A stretch of DNA of 52,177 nucleotides. It comes from JBFLYZ01 sp040756415 (GTDB lineage: Bacteria > Bacteroidota > Bacteroidia > JADZBD01). The translations under genes and the position numbers were made by a program. Below, in pieces: positions 43,280-51,711 of this stretch (position 1 is its first letter; the number at the start of each line of letters is the position of its first letter). The notes beneath the pieces were generated by a model. The model saw only the letters and a list, made by a program, of their open reading frames with translations, ran no database searches and was not told the DNA's origin. Location: contig JBFLYZ010000022.1 in the NCBI GenBank assembly GCA_040756415.1, positions 1 to 52,177 on the forward strand. The letters are read 5' to 3'.

Positions 43280-44539
43280 ATGGTCAGGAAAACAATATTG
43301 ATCGCGCTAATTGCGCTGTGCGGCACACGTGTTGCCGCGGGCCAGACGCTTGTGCTGGACAGCATACTCGGCATAATCGAGAAGAACAACCCTGAACTGA
43401 AAGCGTATGATTCGAAAATCACCGCCTACACCGCCTATGCTACGGGCGCTAAAGCCTATGAGCCGCCACAACTGGGCGCGGGATTCTTCATGACGCCATA
43501 CAATGCAGGCATGTGGAATGAAGATCTCCTGGCGGGCTCTCCCGGAATGGGCTCATTTATGATATCGGCCCAGCAAATGTTCACGCACCCGCAAAAGCTT
43601 CGTGCCAGCGCGCGTTACATGCAAAGCATGGCAAACGTTGACCAGGAAATGAGCAAGGCCATGCGAAACGAGCTGTACAGCATGGCCAAAATGAACTACT
43701 ATGAATGGATGATATTGAAAAAGAAGCTGGCGGTCCTGAAGGAAAGCGAAGAGCTGCTCAGCTATATTATTAAATCGGCAGAGATCCGGTACACCTACGG
43801 CATGGATCCGCTGACGGCTTATTACAAGGCAAAGGCCATGCTCGGTGATATAAAAAATATGCGCCTGATGATTGAATACGAGATCAGGCAAAAGAGAATC
43901 GCCCTGAACACCCTCATGAACCGGGATAAAGAGACCTTATTTGACATAGACACGGTATATGCCGTTAAGGATTATGACCTTCAGCCGGTAGATACCTCTC
44001 AGATCCACAATAACAGGAGTGATCTCAAGGCCCTGGACCAGGGCATTCATCTCCTTACAGCCAGGCAGAACTATGAACGGTCAAAGCTAAAGCCGGATTT
44101 CGGGTTAAAATACGATCACATGATCGCCTTTGGGGCACAGCCTCAGCAATTCAGCCTGATGGCCATGGTGACCATTCCCATAGCCCCATGGTCCTCAAAA
44201 ATGTATAAATCATCCGTCAAAGGACTGGACCTTGAGATCGAAGCGGTAAAATACCAGCAGCAGGCCCTGCTTAACAATACGGGCGGAAGCCTTCACAGTT
44301 ATAAGGAACAGATCAAAAGTAAAAAACAACAACTGGAGCTTTATGACAAAAGCATTGTGCCCTCCATGAAAAAAAATCACCAGGTTACCCTTATCGCCTA
44401 CGAGCAAGGCAAAGAGGAGCTGTATATGGTGCTTGACGCCTGGCAGAACCTGAAGCTGGTGCAACTGAGCCGTCTTGACCTGTTAAACGAACTTTTACAA
44501 TTGCAGATTAGCTACGAAAAAGAACTTGAAATTAAATAG
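43280..44539 (+). CDS. TolC-family outer-membrane channel of the RND system
   Basis: Starting at MVRKTILIALIALCG (43280) gives a signal peptide and about 419 residues with TolC-like coiled-coil features: LVLDSILGIIEKNNPELKAYDSKI near the start, a long helical region around residues 100-220, and SYKEQIKSKKQQLELYDKSI with LQLQISYEKEL at the end. The length suits short heavy-metal TolC homologues of Bacteroidota. It completes the trans-envelope pump and is separated from the next adaptor gene by one base. The upstream frame to 43235 lacks a signal and is not used. Confidence 0.88.
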   Translation: MVRKTILIALIALCGTRVAAGQTLVLDSILGIIEKNNPELKAYDSKITAYTAYATGAKAYEPPQLGAGFFMTPYNAGMWNEDLLAGSPGMGSFMISAQQMFTHPQKLRASARYMQSMANVDQEMSKAMRNELYSMAKMNYYEWMILKKKLAVLKESEELLSYIIKSAEIRYTYGMDPLTAYYKAKAMLGDIKNMRLMIEYEIRQKRIALNTLMNRDKETLFDIDTVYAVKDYDLQPVDTSQIHNNRSDLKALDQGIHLLTARQNYERSKLKPDFGLKYDHMIAFGAQPQQFSLMAMVTIPIAPWSSKMYKSSVKGLDLEIEAVKYQQQALLNNTGGSLHSYKEQIKSKKQQLELYDKSIVPSMKKNHQVTLIAYEQGKEELYMVLDAWQNLKLVQLSRLDLLNELLQLQISYEKELEIK

Positions 44540-44540
44540 C

Positions 44541-45773
44541 ATGCGCCTGTTAAAAACATATGTCTCGCTTTTCCTTCTACTCCTCATAGGATGCGATAAT
44601 GAGCATGCCGGGCACGAAGGACATCCGGGGCACAAGCAGCAGCCGATTTATACTTGCCCCATGCACCCGCAGATCATTCGCGACAGGCCGGGCCAATGCC
44701 CGATCTGCGGAATGGACCTGGTTGAAAAACCCAGGGAAGGAGAAGCGGATACCTCGCTATCCATTCTTCTTAAACCCGCCAACGAATACGTGCTCTCGCA
44801 GGTAAAAGCGATCCGGCCGGTCGAAATGAAGATCCCGGCTGTACTGGCCGTATCTGGAGTCATTGGATACGACACGAGGAAAGTGAATACGGTTTCTGCG
44901 CGGGTCAACGGCAGGATAGAGAACCTATATGTTAAGTCGCGATTTCAACGCGTAGTTGCAGGGCAAAAGTTGTTTGACATCTACAGCCCCGAGCTGGTAA
45001 CCGAACAGGAAAACCTTATTTATCTGCTTAACAACGACCCGGAAAATACAATCATCATCAACGCTGCAGAGAAGAAATTGGCACTTCTCGGGCTTACGAC
45101 CGATCAGGTAGAGGAAGTAAAAAGAACGAAAAAGGCGTTTTATTCCATATCCGTGTACAGTCCGTATTCAGGCCAAGTACATGAACCGGAAACGGATGTA
45201 AACCCGGTCGTCCAGGGCACGATGTCGCAAGGCGCATCGGCCCCAGGCGAGCTTTCCGTTAAAGAGGGAATGTATGTGCAAAAGGGACAGATCATTTTTG
45301 CCGTTTATGATACCAGGAGTGTATGGGCCCTTCTTAACATAGATCCTGAAAGCCAGAACCTGGTACGGGTCAATCAAAGAGCGGTTATCCGCATTGGCAT
45401 GGATACGATAGAAACAAGCGTTGGCTTTATCGAGCCCGCGATCCGGCAGCACCAGAAATCTGTAACCGTTCGTTGTTATCTCAAAAACCCCGGCAATAAC
45501 CTGAAAATAGGAACCGTCATAACGGCAAACATATACGGGGATAGTATCCCCGGCTTATATGTTCCCTTTTCGGCCGTACTGTCGCTCGGCCAAAAGAAAG
45601 CGGTCTTTGTCATGGAAGAAGGATTATTCAGGGCGAGACAGGTGTCTGCGGGTTTTCGGGCCGATGACTGGATCAGCATCATCAGCGGAATTGACGGCAC
45701 GGACAGCATAGCGGCCAATGCCCAGCTTTTAATAGACAGCGAAAGCTTTGTAAAACTGAAAGAGCAGGAATGA
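44541..45773 (+). CDS. cusB: RND periplasmic adaptor with heavy-metal-binding domain
   Basis: Starting at the ATG 44541 gives 410 residues with a lipobox (LLLLIGC). A histidine-rich segment follows (HAGHEGHPGHK), then a short heavy-metal-binding domain, YTCPMHPQIIRDRPGQCPIC ending in GM, with paired cysteines and histidine. The rest is a membrane-fusion protein: NTVSARVNGRIENLYVKSRFQRV, a helical hairpin, and a barrel (VWALLNIDPESQNLVRVNQ). Such adaptors ferry Cu/Ag or Zn/Co/Cd to the pump. It is followed by a second adaptor overlapping by four bases. Confidence 0.93.
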   Translation: MRLLKTYVSLFLLLLIGCDNEHAGHEGHPGHKQQPIYTCPMHPQIIRDRPGQCPICGMDLVEKPREGEADTSLSILLKPANEYVLSQVKAIRPVEMKIPAVLAVSGVIGYDTRKVNTVSARVNGRIENLYVKSRFQRVVAGQKLFDIYSPELVTEQENLIYLLNNDPENTIIINAAEKKLALLGLTTDQVEEVKRTKKAFYSISVYSPYSGQVHEPETDVNPVVQGTMSQGASAPGELSVKEGMYVQKGQIIFAVYDTRSVWALLNIDPESQNLVRVNQRAVIRIGMDTIETSVGFIEPAIRQHQKSVTVRCYLKNPGNNLKIGTVITANIYGDSIPGLYVPFSAVLSLGQKKAVFVMEEGLFRARQVSAGFRADDWISIISGIDGTDSIAANAQLLIDSESFVKLKEQE

Positions 45774-46870
45774 AGAACTCATTTTTCATACTCATCGCAT
45801 TGGCGGTCTTTGCCTGCGGGGAAAGAAAGGAAGGAACGGAAAAGGAAAGCTCCGGGGGGCATTCCCCGCAGGGCCTGCACCTGACCGGCCTGCAAATACA
45901 GTTGGGAGGTATAACGACCGGCCTGCCGCAAACGAGAATGCTCGGGGATGAGCTTGTGCTGAACGCCCAGGTTTCAATGAACCAGAACCTGGCCAATACG
46001 GTCAGCGCAAGGGTAATGGGCAGAATAGACAAGCTGTATTTCAAAAATCCAGGCGAATTCGTTTCAAAGGGCCAGCCGCTTTTCCGGATTTACAGCGAGG
46101 AATTGGGTATTGCGATAAATGAGTTGATGCTCTCCATTGAAAAGAGGACGGGCTTGAACGGCCAGGGGATTGACATTGAAACCATCATCACCAGCACCAA
46201 AAAGAAACTGGAACTGTTCGGGCTGAACGCAGAACAGATAGCGCACCTTGAGAAAAACAAAAACTCTTCAGGCTCGGTCGATATTTTAAGCCCTGTTTCG
46301 GGGATCATAACTTCCGTTGACCTGAAAGAGGGAAGCTATGTTATGGCAGGTGCCGATGTATTCCATCTGAGCGAGCTGACATCCGTATGGATCGAGGCCC
46401 AGGCATATCTGGACGATCTGAAAACCATAGCGGTTAGCTCAATGGCCTATGTCACGTTCCCCTCTCTCCCGGGAAAGGTCTATACGGGCGAGGTGCTTTT
46501 CGTAAGCCCGGAGCTAAGCCCCTCATCGCAGATCAATACTATCCGGATAGAACTGAAGACACCGGGCCGCGAGCTGACACCAGGCATACAGGCATACGTA
46601 TCGGTTCCGATAAACAGGAAAGAGGCCCTATCCCTGCCAACTGACGCCATCCTGCTTGACGGCAATGGCGCATCCGTCTGGCTTAAAACAGGACATAACC
46701 TGTTTGAAAGCAGAATGGTCAGAACGGGAGCTGAATCCAATGGGTATACTGAGATAAAGGAAGGCCTTTCGCCCAATGATACGGTAGTGCTGACCGGGGC
46801 CTATTTGCTAAACAGCGAGTATATGCTTAAACAGGGAACCAGCCCTATGGAAGGGCAGCACGTGCATTGA
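45770..46870 (+). CDS. Second RND periplasmic adaptor lipoprotein
   Basis: The 366-residue protein has a lipobox (ALAVFACG) and the same adaptor architecture: NTVSARVMGRIDKLYFKNPGEFVSKGQPLFRIYSEEL, a helical region with KKLELFGLNAEQIAHL, SVDILSPVSGIITSVDLKEGSYV, and a C-terminal VVLTGAYLLNSEYML. It lacks the heavy-metal-binding domain of its neighbour. Two different adaptors for one pump allow a mixed hexamer or separate roles; this is seen in some Cus-like sets. It is the last gene before the terminator at 46894. Confidence 0.9.
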   Translation: MKNSFFILIALAVFACGERKEGTEKESSGGHSPQGLHLTGLQIQLGGITTGLPQTRMLGDELVLNAQVSMNQNLANTVSARVMGRIDKLYFKNPGEFVSKGQPLFRIYSEELGIAINELMLSIEKRTGLNGQGIDIETIITSTKKKLELFGLNAEQIAHLEKNKNSSGSVDILSPVSGIITSVDLKEGSYVMAGADVFHLSELTSVWIEAQAYLDDLKTIAVSSMAYVTFPSLPGKVYTGEVLFVSPELSPSSQINTIRIELKTPGRELTPGIQAYVSVPINRKEALSLPTDAILLDGNGASVWLKTGHNLFESRMVRTGAESNGYTEIKEGLSPNDTVVLTGAYLLNSEYMLKQGTSPMEGQHVH

Positions 46871-46893
46871 CATTGCGTGCGATAAGGCGTCCG

Positions 46894-46919
46894 GGTTACG
46901 GTAAGCGTGACCTTTTTTT
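46894..46919 (+). terminator. Intrinsic terminator of the rightward operon
   Basis: Stem GGTTACG (46894-46900) and CGTGACC (46906-46912), with one G-U pair and loop GTAAG, is followed by seven T. It ends the long array that starts at 33868. Confidence 0.75.
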
Positions 46920-46936
46920 ATCGATTCATTATTTCA

Positions 46937-46963
46937 TATATTTGTGAACTATTAAACAAATAT
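46937..46963 (+). promoter_or_regulatory. Promoter and likely ArsR operator of the regulator-oxidase unit
   Basis: An exact -7 box TATATTTG (46937-46944) overlaps the left arm of an inverted repeat ATATTTGT (46938-46945) / ACAAATAT (46956-46963), whose right arm covers the ATG at 46962. An ArsR protein bound here would block both polymerase and ribosome. No TGA-N6-TCA dyad is present, so this unit seems to be outside the stress regulon. Confidence 0.6.
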
Positions 46964-47279
46964 GCCGAACAAAAAGATATTCGAATTGCAGGCCGAGGCG
47001 TGCAAGGCGCTTGCGCATCCCCTGCGCCTGGAGATCATCCACCTGCTGAAAGACCGTGAACTGGGCTTTTCCGAATTGCTGGAAAGGACCGGGGCCCTGA
47101 AGTCAGGCTTATCTCAGCACCTGTCCATTATGGTCGAAAGGGGGATCCTTACCGTCCGCAAGGACAGCAGGAGCAGCTTTTATACGCTTTCCTCGCCTAA
47201 GGTAGGTAAGGCCTGCGGTATCATGCGCGAGGTCATGGCCGATCATGTAGAGCGCCAGAGAAAAATACTGATGAGTTAG
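46962..47279 (+). CDS. ArsR-family metal-responsive repressor
   Basis: The 105-residue protein is a classical ArsR winged helix: CKALAHPLRLEIIHLLKDRELGFSELLERTGALKSGLSQHLSIMVERGILTVRKD (about residues 14-68), wing SRSSFYTLSS, and a C-terminal helix with a second cysteine (KACGIM). The canonical ELCVCDL motif is absent; cysteines at about residues 14 and 87 and histidines could bind metal. It overlaps a palindromic operator and lies 4 bp before the multicopper oxidase gene, suggesting it controls it. Copper is the likely ligand, by context. Confidence 0.87.
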   Translation: MPNKKIFELQAEACKALAHPLRLEIIHLLKDRELGFSELLERTGALKSGLSQHLSIMVERGILTVRKDSRSSFYTLSSPKVGKACGIMREVMADHVERQRKILMS

Positions 47280-47283
47280 CCTT

Positions 47284-48996
47284 ATGAGAAAAATACTTCT
47301 GCTTGCCTGCTTTTTACCGACCCTTCTGCTTAAAGCCCAGAACCCGCTGTCCATTCCGGATACGCTCAGCGGCAACTCCATTACGCTGACCATCCGCGAC
47401 AGCGTGCGGACCTGGTATCCCGGCTTCCCGACCAATACGATCGGTATAAATGCCGCTTACCTTGGCCCCACCCTTCTCCTGAACAAAGGCGATAGCATCC
47501 TGTTCAGCGTTCAGAACCAGCTCATGGACTCCACTACGCTTCATTGGCATGGCCTGCATATTCCTCCTGAAGATGACGGGGGACCCCATACTCCCATTCT
47601 GCCGCTTTCATCATGGAATCCCGCCTTTACCGTTATGGATGCTGCGGGCACCTACTGGTACCATCCGCACCTGCACATGCGAACGGCCGAGCACGTAACA
47701 AAAGGAGCTGCCGGGCTCATCATCATTCGCGACAGCACAGAAGCGCAGCTCAACCTCCCGAGGCGCTACGCTGTTGACGACTTCCCGCTCGTGATCCAAT
47801 CGAGGGCATTTGACGGCAGCAGGCAGTTCATTGTAGAGACGGCTGCCGACAGTGTCATACTGGTCAACGGGACCCTCGATCCCCTGCTCCAGGTCCCGGC
47901 CCAGGTGGTTCGTTTAAGGCTGCTTAACGGGTCTACCGATCGGGTGTACAATCTGGGCCTGCAAAACAACCAGGTGTTCTATCAGATCGGATCGGATGGA
48001 GGATTGCTCAACCAGCCCGTTCCCATGTCAAGGCTAAGGTTGGCGCCTGGCGAACGGGCCGAGATCCTGGTTAACCTGTCGGGAATGCAGGGTCAGCAGG
48101 TCTACCTGGTAAGTTATGGCTCTGAGCTGCCCGATGGAATATACGGGGCATTGAACCCGTCCAGCATGGGCATGGGAAGCATTCCGGGCTACTCGGCCAA
48201 TCTGCTTAACGGATCGGATTTCAATATAGTTCTGCTGGATGTAACCAACAGTACAACAAATCCTGTTACTTCAATTCCCGCTACGCTGGTCAGCGTGACA
48301 CCATACAGCAGCACTTCGGCCAATCTTACCTTTCCCGTTACCATAGCTCCCCAGGTCATGGGGCCGAACGGTATGCTGAACGGACCATTCGAGCTGAACG
48401 GGAGCTTATTTGACATGAATGTGATCAACCATACCACCAGCCTGGGCTATACGGAGATATGGACCATACAGAACAACACCGCAATAGCCCACCCCTTTCA
48501 TGTGCATGGGCTGCAGTTCTATATTTTCGAGCGGAACGGACTGCCTCCTCCTGCCAATGAAGCAGGCAGAAAAGACGTAGTGCTGGTATATGCCCAGGAA
48601 ACCGTGAAGATCATCATGCGTTTTGAAGATTTCGTCAACGATTCTGTTCCCTATATGTACCACTGCCATATGCTGACCCACGAGGAAGACGGCATGATGG
48701 GGCAATATATTGTTTCCGGTCCTTCATCCGCGCCAGAGTATCCTTTAGCCTATGGTCCGGCAGTTTATCCGAATCCTTCATCCGGCCTCTTCACGATAGC
48801 ATTGCCTGATATGGTCAATGGCCAGGCTCATTTCCATATACAGGATGTATTGGGCAAACCCGTTTATAAAGGAACGATTGCTTTGAAAGGCGGAGAGGGT
48901 GTTTTACACCTTGCCGGCTTACCCGAAGGCGCCTATTTTCTCACGATCAGCCACCCTGCCGGCTCTTCTGCAACAAAGATCTTTATCACGCGCTGA
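47284..48996 (+). CDS. Secreted multicopper oxidase with T9SS type A sorting domain
   Basis: The 570-residue protein has a signal peptide (MRKILLLACFLPTLLLKAQ) and three cupredoxin domains with all copper-ligand motifs: HWHGLH (87-92), YWYHPHLHMR with 127-131, HPFHVHG (about 403) and YHCHMLTHEEDGMM (about 459-472). From about residue 494 a type A sorting domain follows: PVYPNPSSGLFTI, LGKPVYKG, LPEGAYFLTI. It resembles CueO/bilirubin-oxidase-like enzymes and probably oxidises Cu(I) or phenolics outside the cell after T9SS export. It pairs with the ArsR gene and the neighbouring heavy-metal pump. Confidence 0.93.
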   Translation: MRKILLLACFLPTLLLKAQNPLSIPDTLSGNSITLTIRDSVRTWYPGFPTNTIGINAAYLGPTLLLNKGDSILFSVQNQLMDSTTLHWHGLHIPPEDDGGPHTPILPLSSWNPAFTVMDAAGTYWYHPHLHMRTAEHVTKGAAGLIIIRDSTEAQLNLPRRYAVDDFPLVIQSRAFDGSRQFIVETAADSVILVNGTLDPLLQVPAQVVRLRLLNGSTDRVYNLGLQNNQVFYQIGSDGGLLNQPVPMSRLRLAPGERAEILVNLSGMQGQQVYLVSYGSELPDGIYGALNPSSMGMGSIPGYSANLLNGSDFNIVLLDVTNSTTNPVTSIPATLVSVTPYSSTSANLTFPVTIAPQVMGPNGMLNGPFELNGSLFDMNVINHTTSLGYTEIWTIQNNTAIAHPFHVHGLQFYIFERNGLPPPANEAGRKDVVLVYAQETVKIIMRFEDFVNDSVPYMYHCHMLTHEEDGMMGQYIVSGPSSAPEYPLAYGPAVYPNPSSGLFTIALPDMVNGQAHFHIQDVLGKPVYKGTIALKGGEGVLHLAGLPEGAYFLTISHPAGSSATKIFITR

Positions 48997-49027
48997 GCAG
49001 GAGCCGGGTGTATTTTCCGGATAAAAA

Positions 49028-49093
49028 CTGATCCTTATCATGCCGTTCACTGACGGAATTCATTCGCGTTACACCTGCAGCGCTGCACCTTTA
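49028..49093 (+). promoter_or_regulatory. Tandem-dyad promoter of the mla operon
   Basis: Dyads CTGATCCTTATCAT (49028-49041) and CTGACGGAATTCAT (49050-49063) are 22 bp apart. The proximal centre is 36.5 bp before the end of CACCTTTA (49086-49093), a weak -7 box. The ATG at 49098 follows only 5 bp later, so the message may be leaderless or nearly so. Confidence 0.55.
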
Positions 49094-49097
49094 CCGA

Positions 49098-49871
49098 ATG
49101 AATTCCACCGTCTATTCCTGGAAGTCTTTTCTTCACGAAACAGGCGATATAACCCGCTTTGCGGGTCGCTTTTTTAAGGAACTCCTGCAGCCCCGTTATG
49201 AATTTGCCGAATTCCTGCGGCAATCGTTCTACATCGGCTACCGCTCGTTACCACTTGTAGGTATAACCGCCTTCATTATGGGACTGGTCATAACCATTCA
49301 ATCGAGGCCTACGTTGGTCGAGTTCGGTGCAGAGGCCTGGCTGCCAAAAATGGTCTCTGTTTCGCTGGTCCGTGAAATCGCACCCGTAATTTCCGCGCTT
49401 ATCTGCGCAGGAAAGATCGGCTCCTCCATAGGCGCGGAGCTGGGCTCCATGAAGGTGACCGAGCAGATCGATGCGATGGAAGTCTCAGGAACCAACCCCT
49501 TTAAGTTTCTGGTGGTGACCCGCGTGCTGGCTACTACGCTTACCATACCCATCCTGGCCGTGCTGGCCGATGCGATCTCGCTTTACGGGGCCTACCTGGG
49601 GGCCAATATACGGGGTGTAGTGAGCTGGGACCTCTACTGGAACCAGGTATTCGATACCCTGGTGTATGCCGATGTCGTACCTTCTATCCTCAAAACCTTC
49701 TTTTTCGGGTTTGCCATCGGCATTATCGGGTGCTACAAGGGTTTCTATTCTATTAAAGGCACGGAGGGGGTGGGCCGCTCAGCCAATTCGGCCGTGGTCA
49801 TTTCTTCCCTGCTGGTGTTCGTGATCGACCTTATTGTAGTCCAGGTAACCGACATTTTGCAACTCACCTGA
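49098..49871 (+). CDS. mlaE: MlaE-family ABC lipid-transport permease
   Basis: The 257-residue protein has five or so membrane segments and the MlaE signatures: RQSFYIGYRSLPLVGITAFIMGLV, LVREIAPVISALICAGKIGSSIGAELGSMKVTEQIDAMEV, and GFAIGIIGCYKGF with the late G-V-GRSAN. It forms the membrane core of an MCE-type phospholipid transporter, moving lipids between the inner and outer membranes. Its stop shares one base with the mlaF start. No mlaB- or mlaC-like genes follow in the window. Confidence 0.93.
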   Translation: MNSTVYSWKSFLHETGDITRFAGRFFKELLQPRYEFAEFLRQSFYIGYRSLPLVGITAFIMGLVITIQSRPTLVEFGAEAWLPKMVSVSLVREIAPVISALICAGKIGSSIGAELGSMKVTEQIDAMEVSGTNPFKFLVVTRVLATTLTIPILAVLADAISLYGAYLGANIRGVVSWDLYWNQVFDTLVYADVVPSILKTFFFGFAIGIIGCYKGFYSIKGTEGVGRSANSAVVISSLLVFVIDLIVVQVTDILQLT

Positions 49872-50641
49872 TGCTCGCGCAGCCTGCATACGAAACAAAG
49901 GCGGCCGACAGCCGGGAAGCGGTTATCCGCATACGCGGCCTGAACAAGGCCTTTGGCGGCAACCACGTGCTGCGCGATTTCAACCTTGACCTTTACCGGG
50001 GCGAGAATGTTGTCGTTCTAGGCAAATCAGGTTCCGGGAAATCCGTTCTTATCAAATGTATCATAGGCCTGATAGAGCCCGACTCGGGCTCCATCCGCGT
50101 TTTGGGACAGGAGATTACCGACCTCAGCCATGCCGAGCTGGACCGGATCCGCGCCAAAGTGGGCTTCCTCTTTCAAAGCAACGCCTTATATGATTCCATG
50201 ACCGTCCGCGAAAACCTGCAGTTCCCGCTGCGCAGGCACTGGATCGAAAAAGGCAACATGGATGAAGATGCCCTGATCCGCGAAGCGCTGAACAGCGTAG
50301 GCCTTTCCCACACGATAGATATGATGCCTTCAGAGCTGTCGGGAGGAATGAGAAAGAGAATAGCGCTGGCCCGCACCCTGATCCTTAAACCGGATATCAT
50401 CCTTTACGATGAGCCCACCACCGGCCTCGACCCCATAACGGGAAAGGAGATCATTGGTCTCATAAACGACATACACGCCAAGTATAACACCTCTTCGCTC
50501 ATTATCTCTCACGATATGAATTGCGTGAGAATGACCTCCGCCCGCATTGCCATGCTGATCGATGGCCGATGCTATGCGGAAGGCCCTTACGATGAATTAC
50601 GGGCATCGGCCGATAAAAATGTGAAACAATTCTTTGCATGA
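49871..50641 (+). CDS. mlaF: MlaF-family ABC ATPase
   Basis: The 256-residue protein has an intact nucleotide-binding domain: Walker A GKSGSGKSV, Q-loop FLFQSNALYDSMTV, signature LSGGMRKR, Walker B IILYDEPTTGLDP and a switch histidine in IISHDM. It drives the MlaE permease. The start overlaps the mlaE stop and its end overlaps the mlaD-like start by four bases, so the three genes are translated as a unit. Confidence 0.94.
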   Translation: MLAQPAYETKAADSREAVIRIRGLNKAFGGNHVLRDFNLDLYRGENVVVLGKSGSGKSVLIKCIIGLIEPDSGSIRVLGQEITDLSHAELDRIRAKVGFLFQSNALYDSMTVRENLQFPLRRHWIEKGNMDEDALIREALNSVGLSHTIDMMPSELSGGMRKRIALARTLILKPDIILYDEPTTGLDPITGKEIIGLINDIHAKYNTSSLIISHDMNCVRMTSARIAMLIDGRCYAEGPYDELRASADKNVKQFFA

Positions 50642-51612
50642 TGGCTAAAGACACGGTCAAAAATATCCGCCTCGGCATCTTTGTGCTCAGCGGAACCGCC
50701 CTGCTCATCCTGGCGCTTTACCTGATCGGGAACAAGCAGAACCTCTTCGGAAACACTTTTCGTATCAGCGCTGAATTTTATAATGTGAACGGCCTGATGT
50801 CGGGCAATAACGTGCGCTTTTCGGGCATAGATGTAGGCACCGTGGCGAAGGTAGAGATCGTGAGCGATTCATCCGTCATGGTCACCATGATCATCGAGGA
50901 GCATATGCGAAAATACATCCGGAAGAACGCCATCGCCTCTATCGGCACGGATGGCCTGATGGGAAACAAGCTGGTCAATATCAATGCCGGGCCGGGGCGC
51001 GCTCCTTATGTAGAGGAAGGAGATATACTGGGTACCGTGCGGCCGATCGAGCAGGACGAGATGATACGCACGCTGAATGCGACCAACGAGAACATGAAGG
51101 TGATCACGTCCAACTTGCGCAACATTACGGACAGGATCAACAGCACGAACAGCCTGTGGTCGCTGATCATGGATACCGTTGTGGCCGAAAACGTGAAAGC
51201 CGCTATCGTGAACATTAAGATCGCGAGCGCACAAAGCGCGGTGCTGACCGGCAACCTGAAAGGTATTTCGGATGATATCCGTAACGGAAAGGGAAGCCTG
51301 GGAGCGCTTATTACCGATACCCTGATATCGGACCGGCTCAGGCAGGTGGTGGTAAAATTCGACCATATAAGCGATTCTGTGGCGGTGATTTCGGGGAATA
51401 TGTCTGATCTGGCCAGGTACCTGCAAAGTGGCCAGGGCTCCATCGGGGTGTTGATGAAAGACACTTCATTCGTGCATGCCCTGAACCAAAGCCTGGGCAA
51501 CATCAATAAAAGCGCCATCACCATGAATGAAGATCTTGAGGCCCTCAGGCATTCGTGGCCCTTTAAGAAATATTTCCGCAAGCAGAAGAAAGCCAGTAAG
51601 CCTTTAAAATGA
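50638..51612 (+). CDS. mlaD: MlaD-type MCE domain protein
   Basis: The 324-residue protein has an N-terminal membrane anchor (GIFVLSGTALLILALYLIG) and one MCE domain (about residues 37-115): FYNVNGLMSGNNVRFSGIDVGTVAKVEIV and IGTDGLMGNKLVNI. The C-terminal half is helical, with repeated NLKGISDDIRNGKGSLGALITD and MSDLARYLQSGQGSIGVLMKD units, common in Bacteroidota MCE proteins. MlaD-type hexamers form the periplasmic lipid conduit. It is anchored to the inner membrane. Confidence 0.92.
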   Translation: MMAKDTVKNIRLGIFVLSGTALLILALYLIGNKQNLFGNTFRISAEFYNVNGLMSGNNVRFSGIDVGTVAKVEIVSDSSVMVTMIIEEHMRKYIRKNAIASIGTDGLMGNKLVNINAGPGRAPYVEEGDILGTVRPIEQDEMIRTLNATNENMKVITSNLRNITDRINSTNSLWSLIMDTVVAENVKAAIVNIKIASAQSAVLTGNLKGISDDIRNGKGSLGALITDTLISDRLRQVVVKFDHISDSVAVISGNMSDLARYLQSGQGSIGVLMKDTSFVHALNQSLGNINKSAITMNEDLEALRHSWPFKKYFRKQKKASKPLK

Positions 51613-51711
51613 GGACCCTCTCTGAACGTACGCGTCCGGCAAAACCGGCCGGCAGAAAAACCCCGCGCAGGAGGCAATCCGCCACTATATATGAAAACAA
51701 AAAGTATAACC

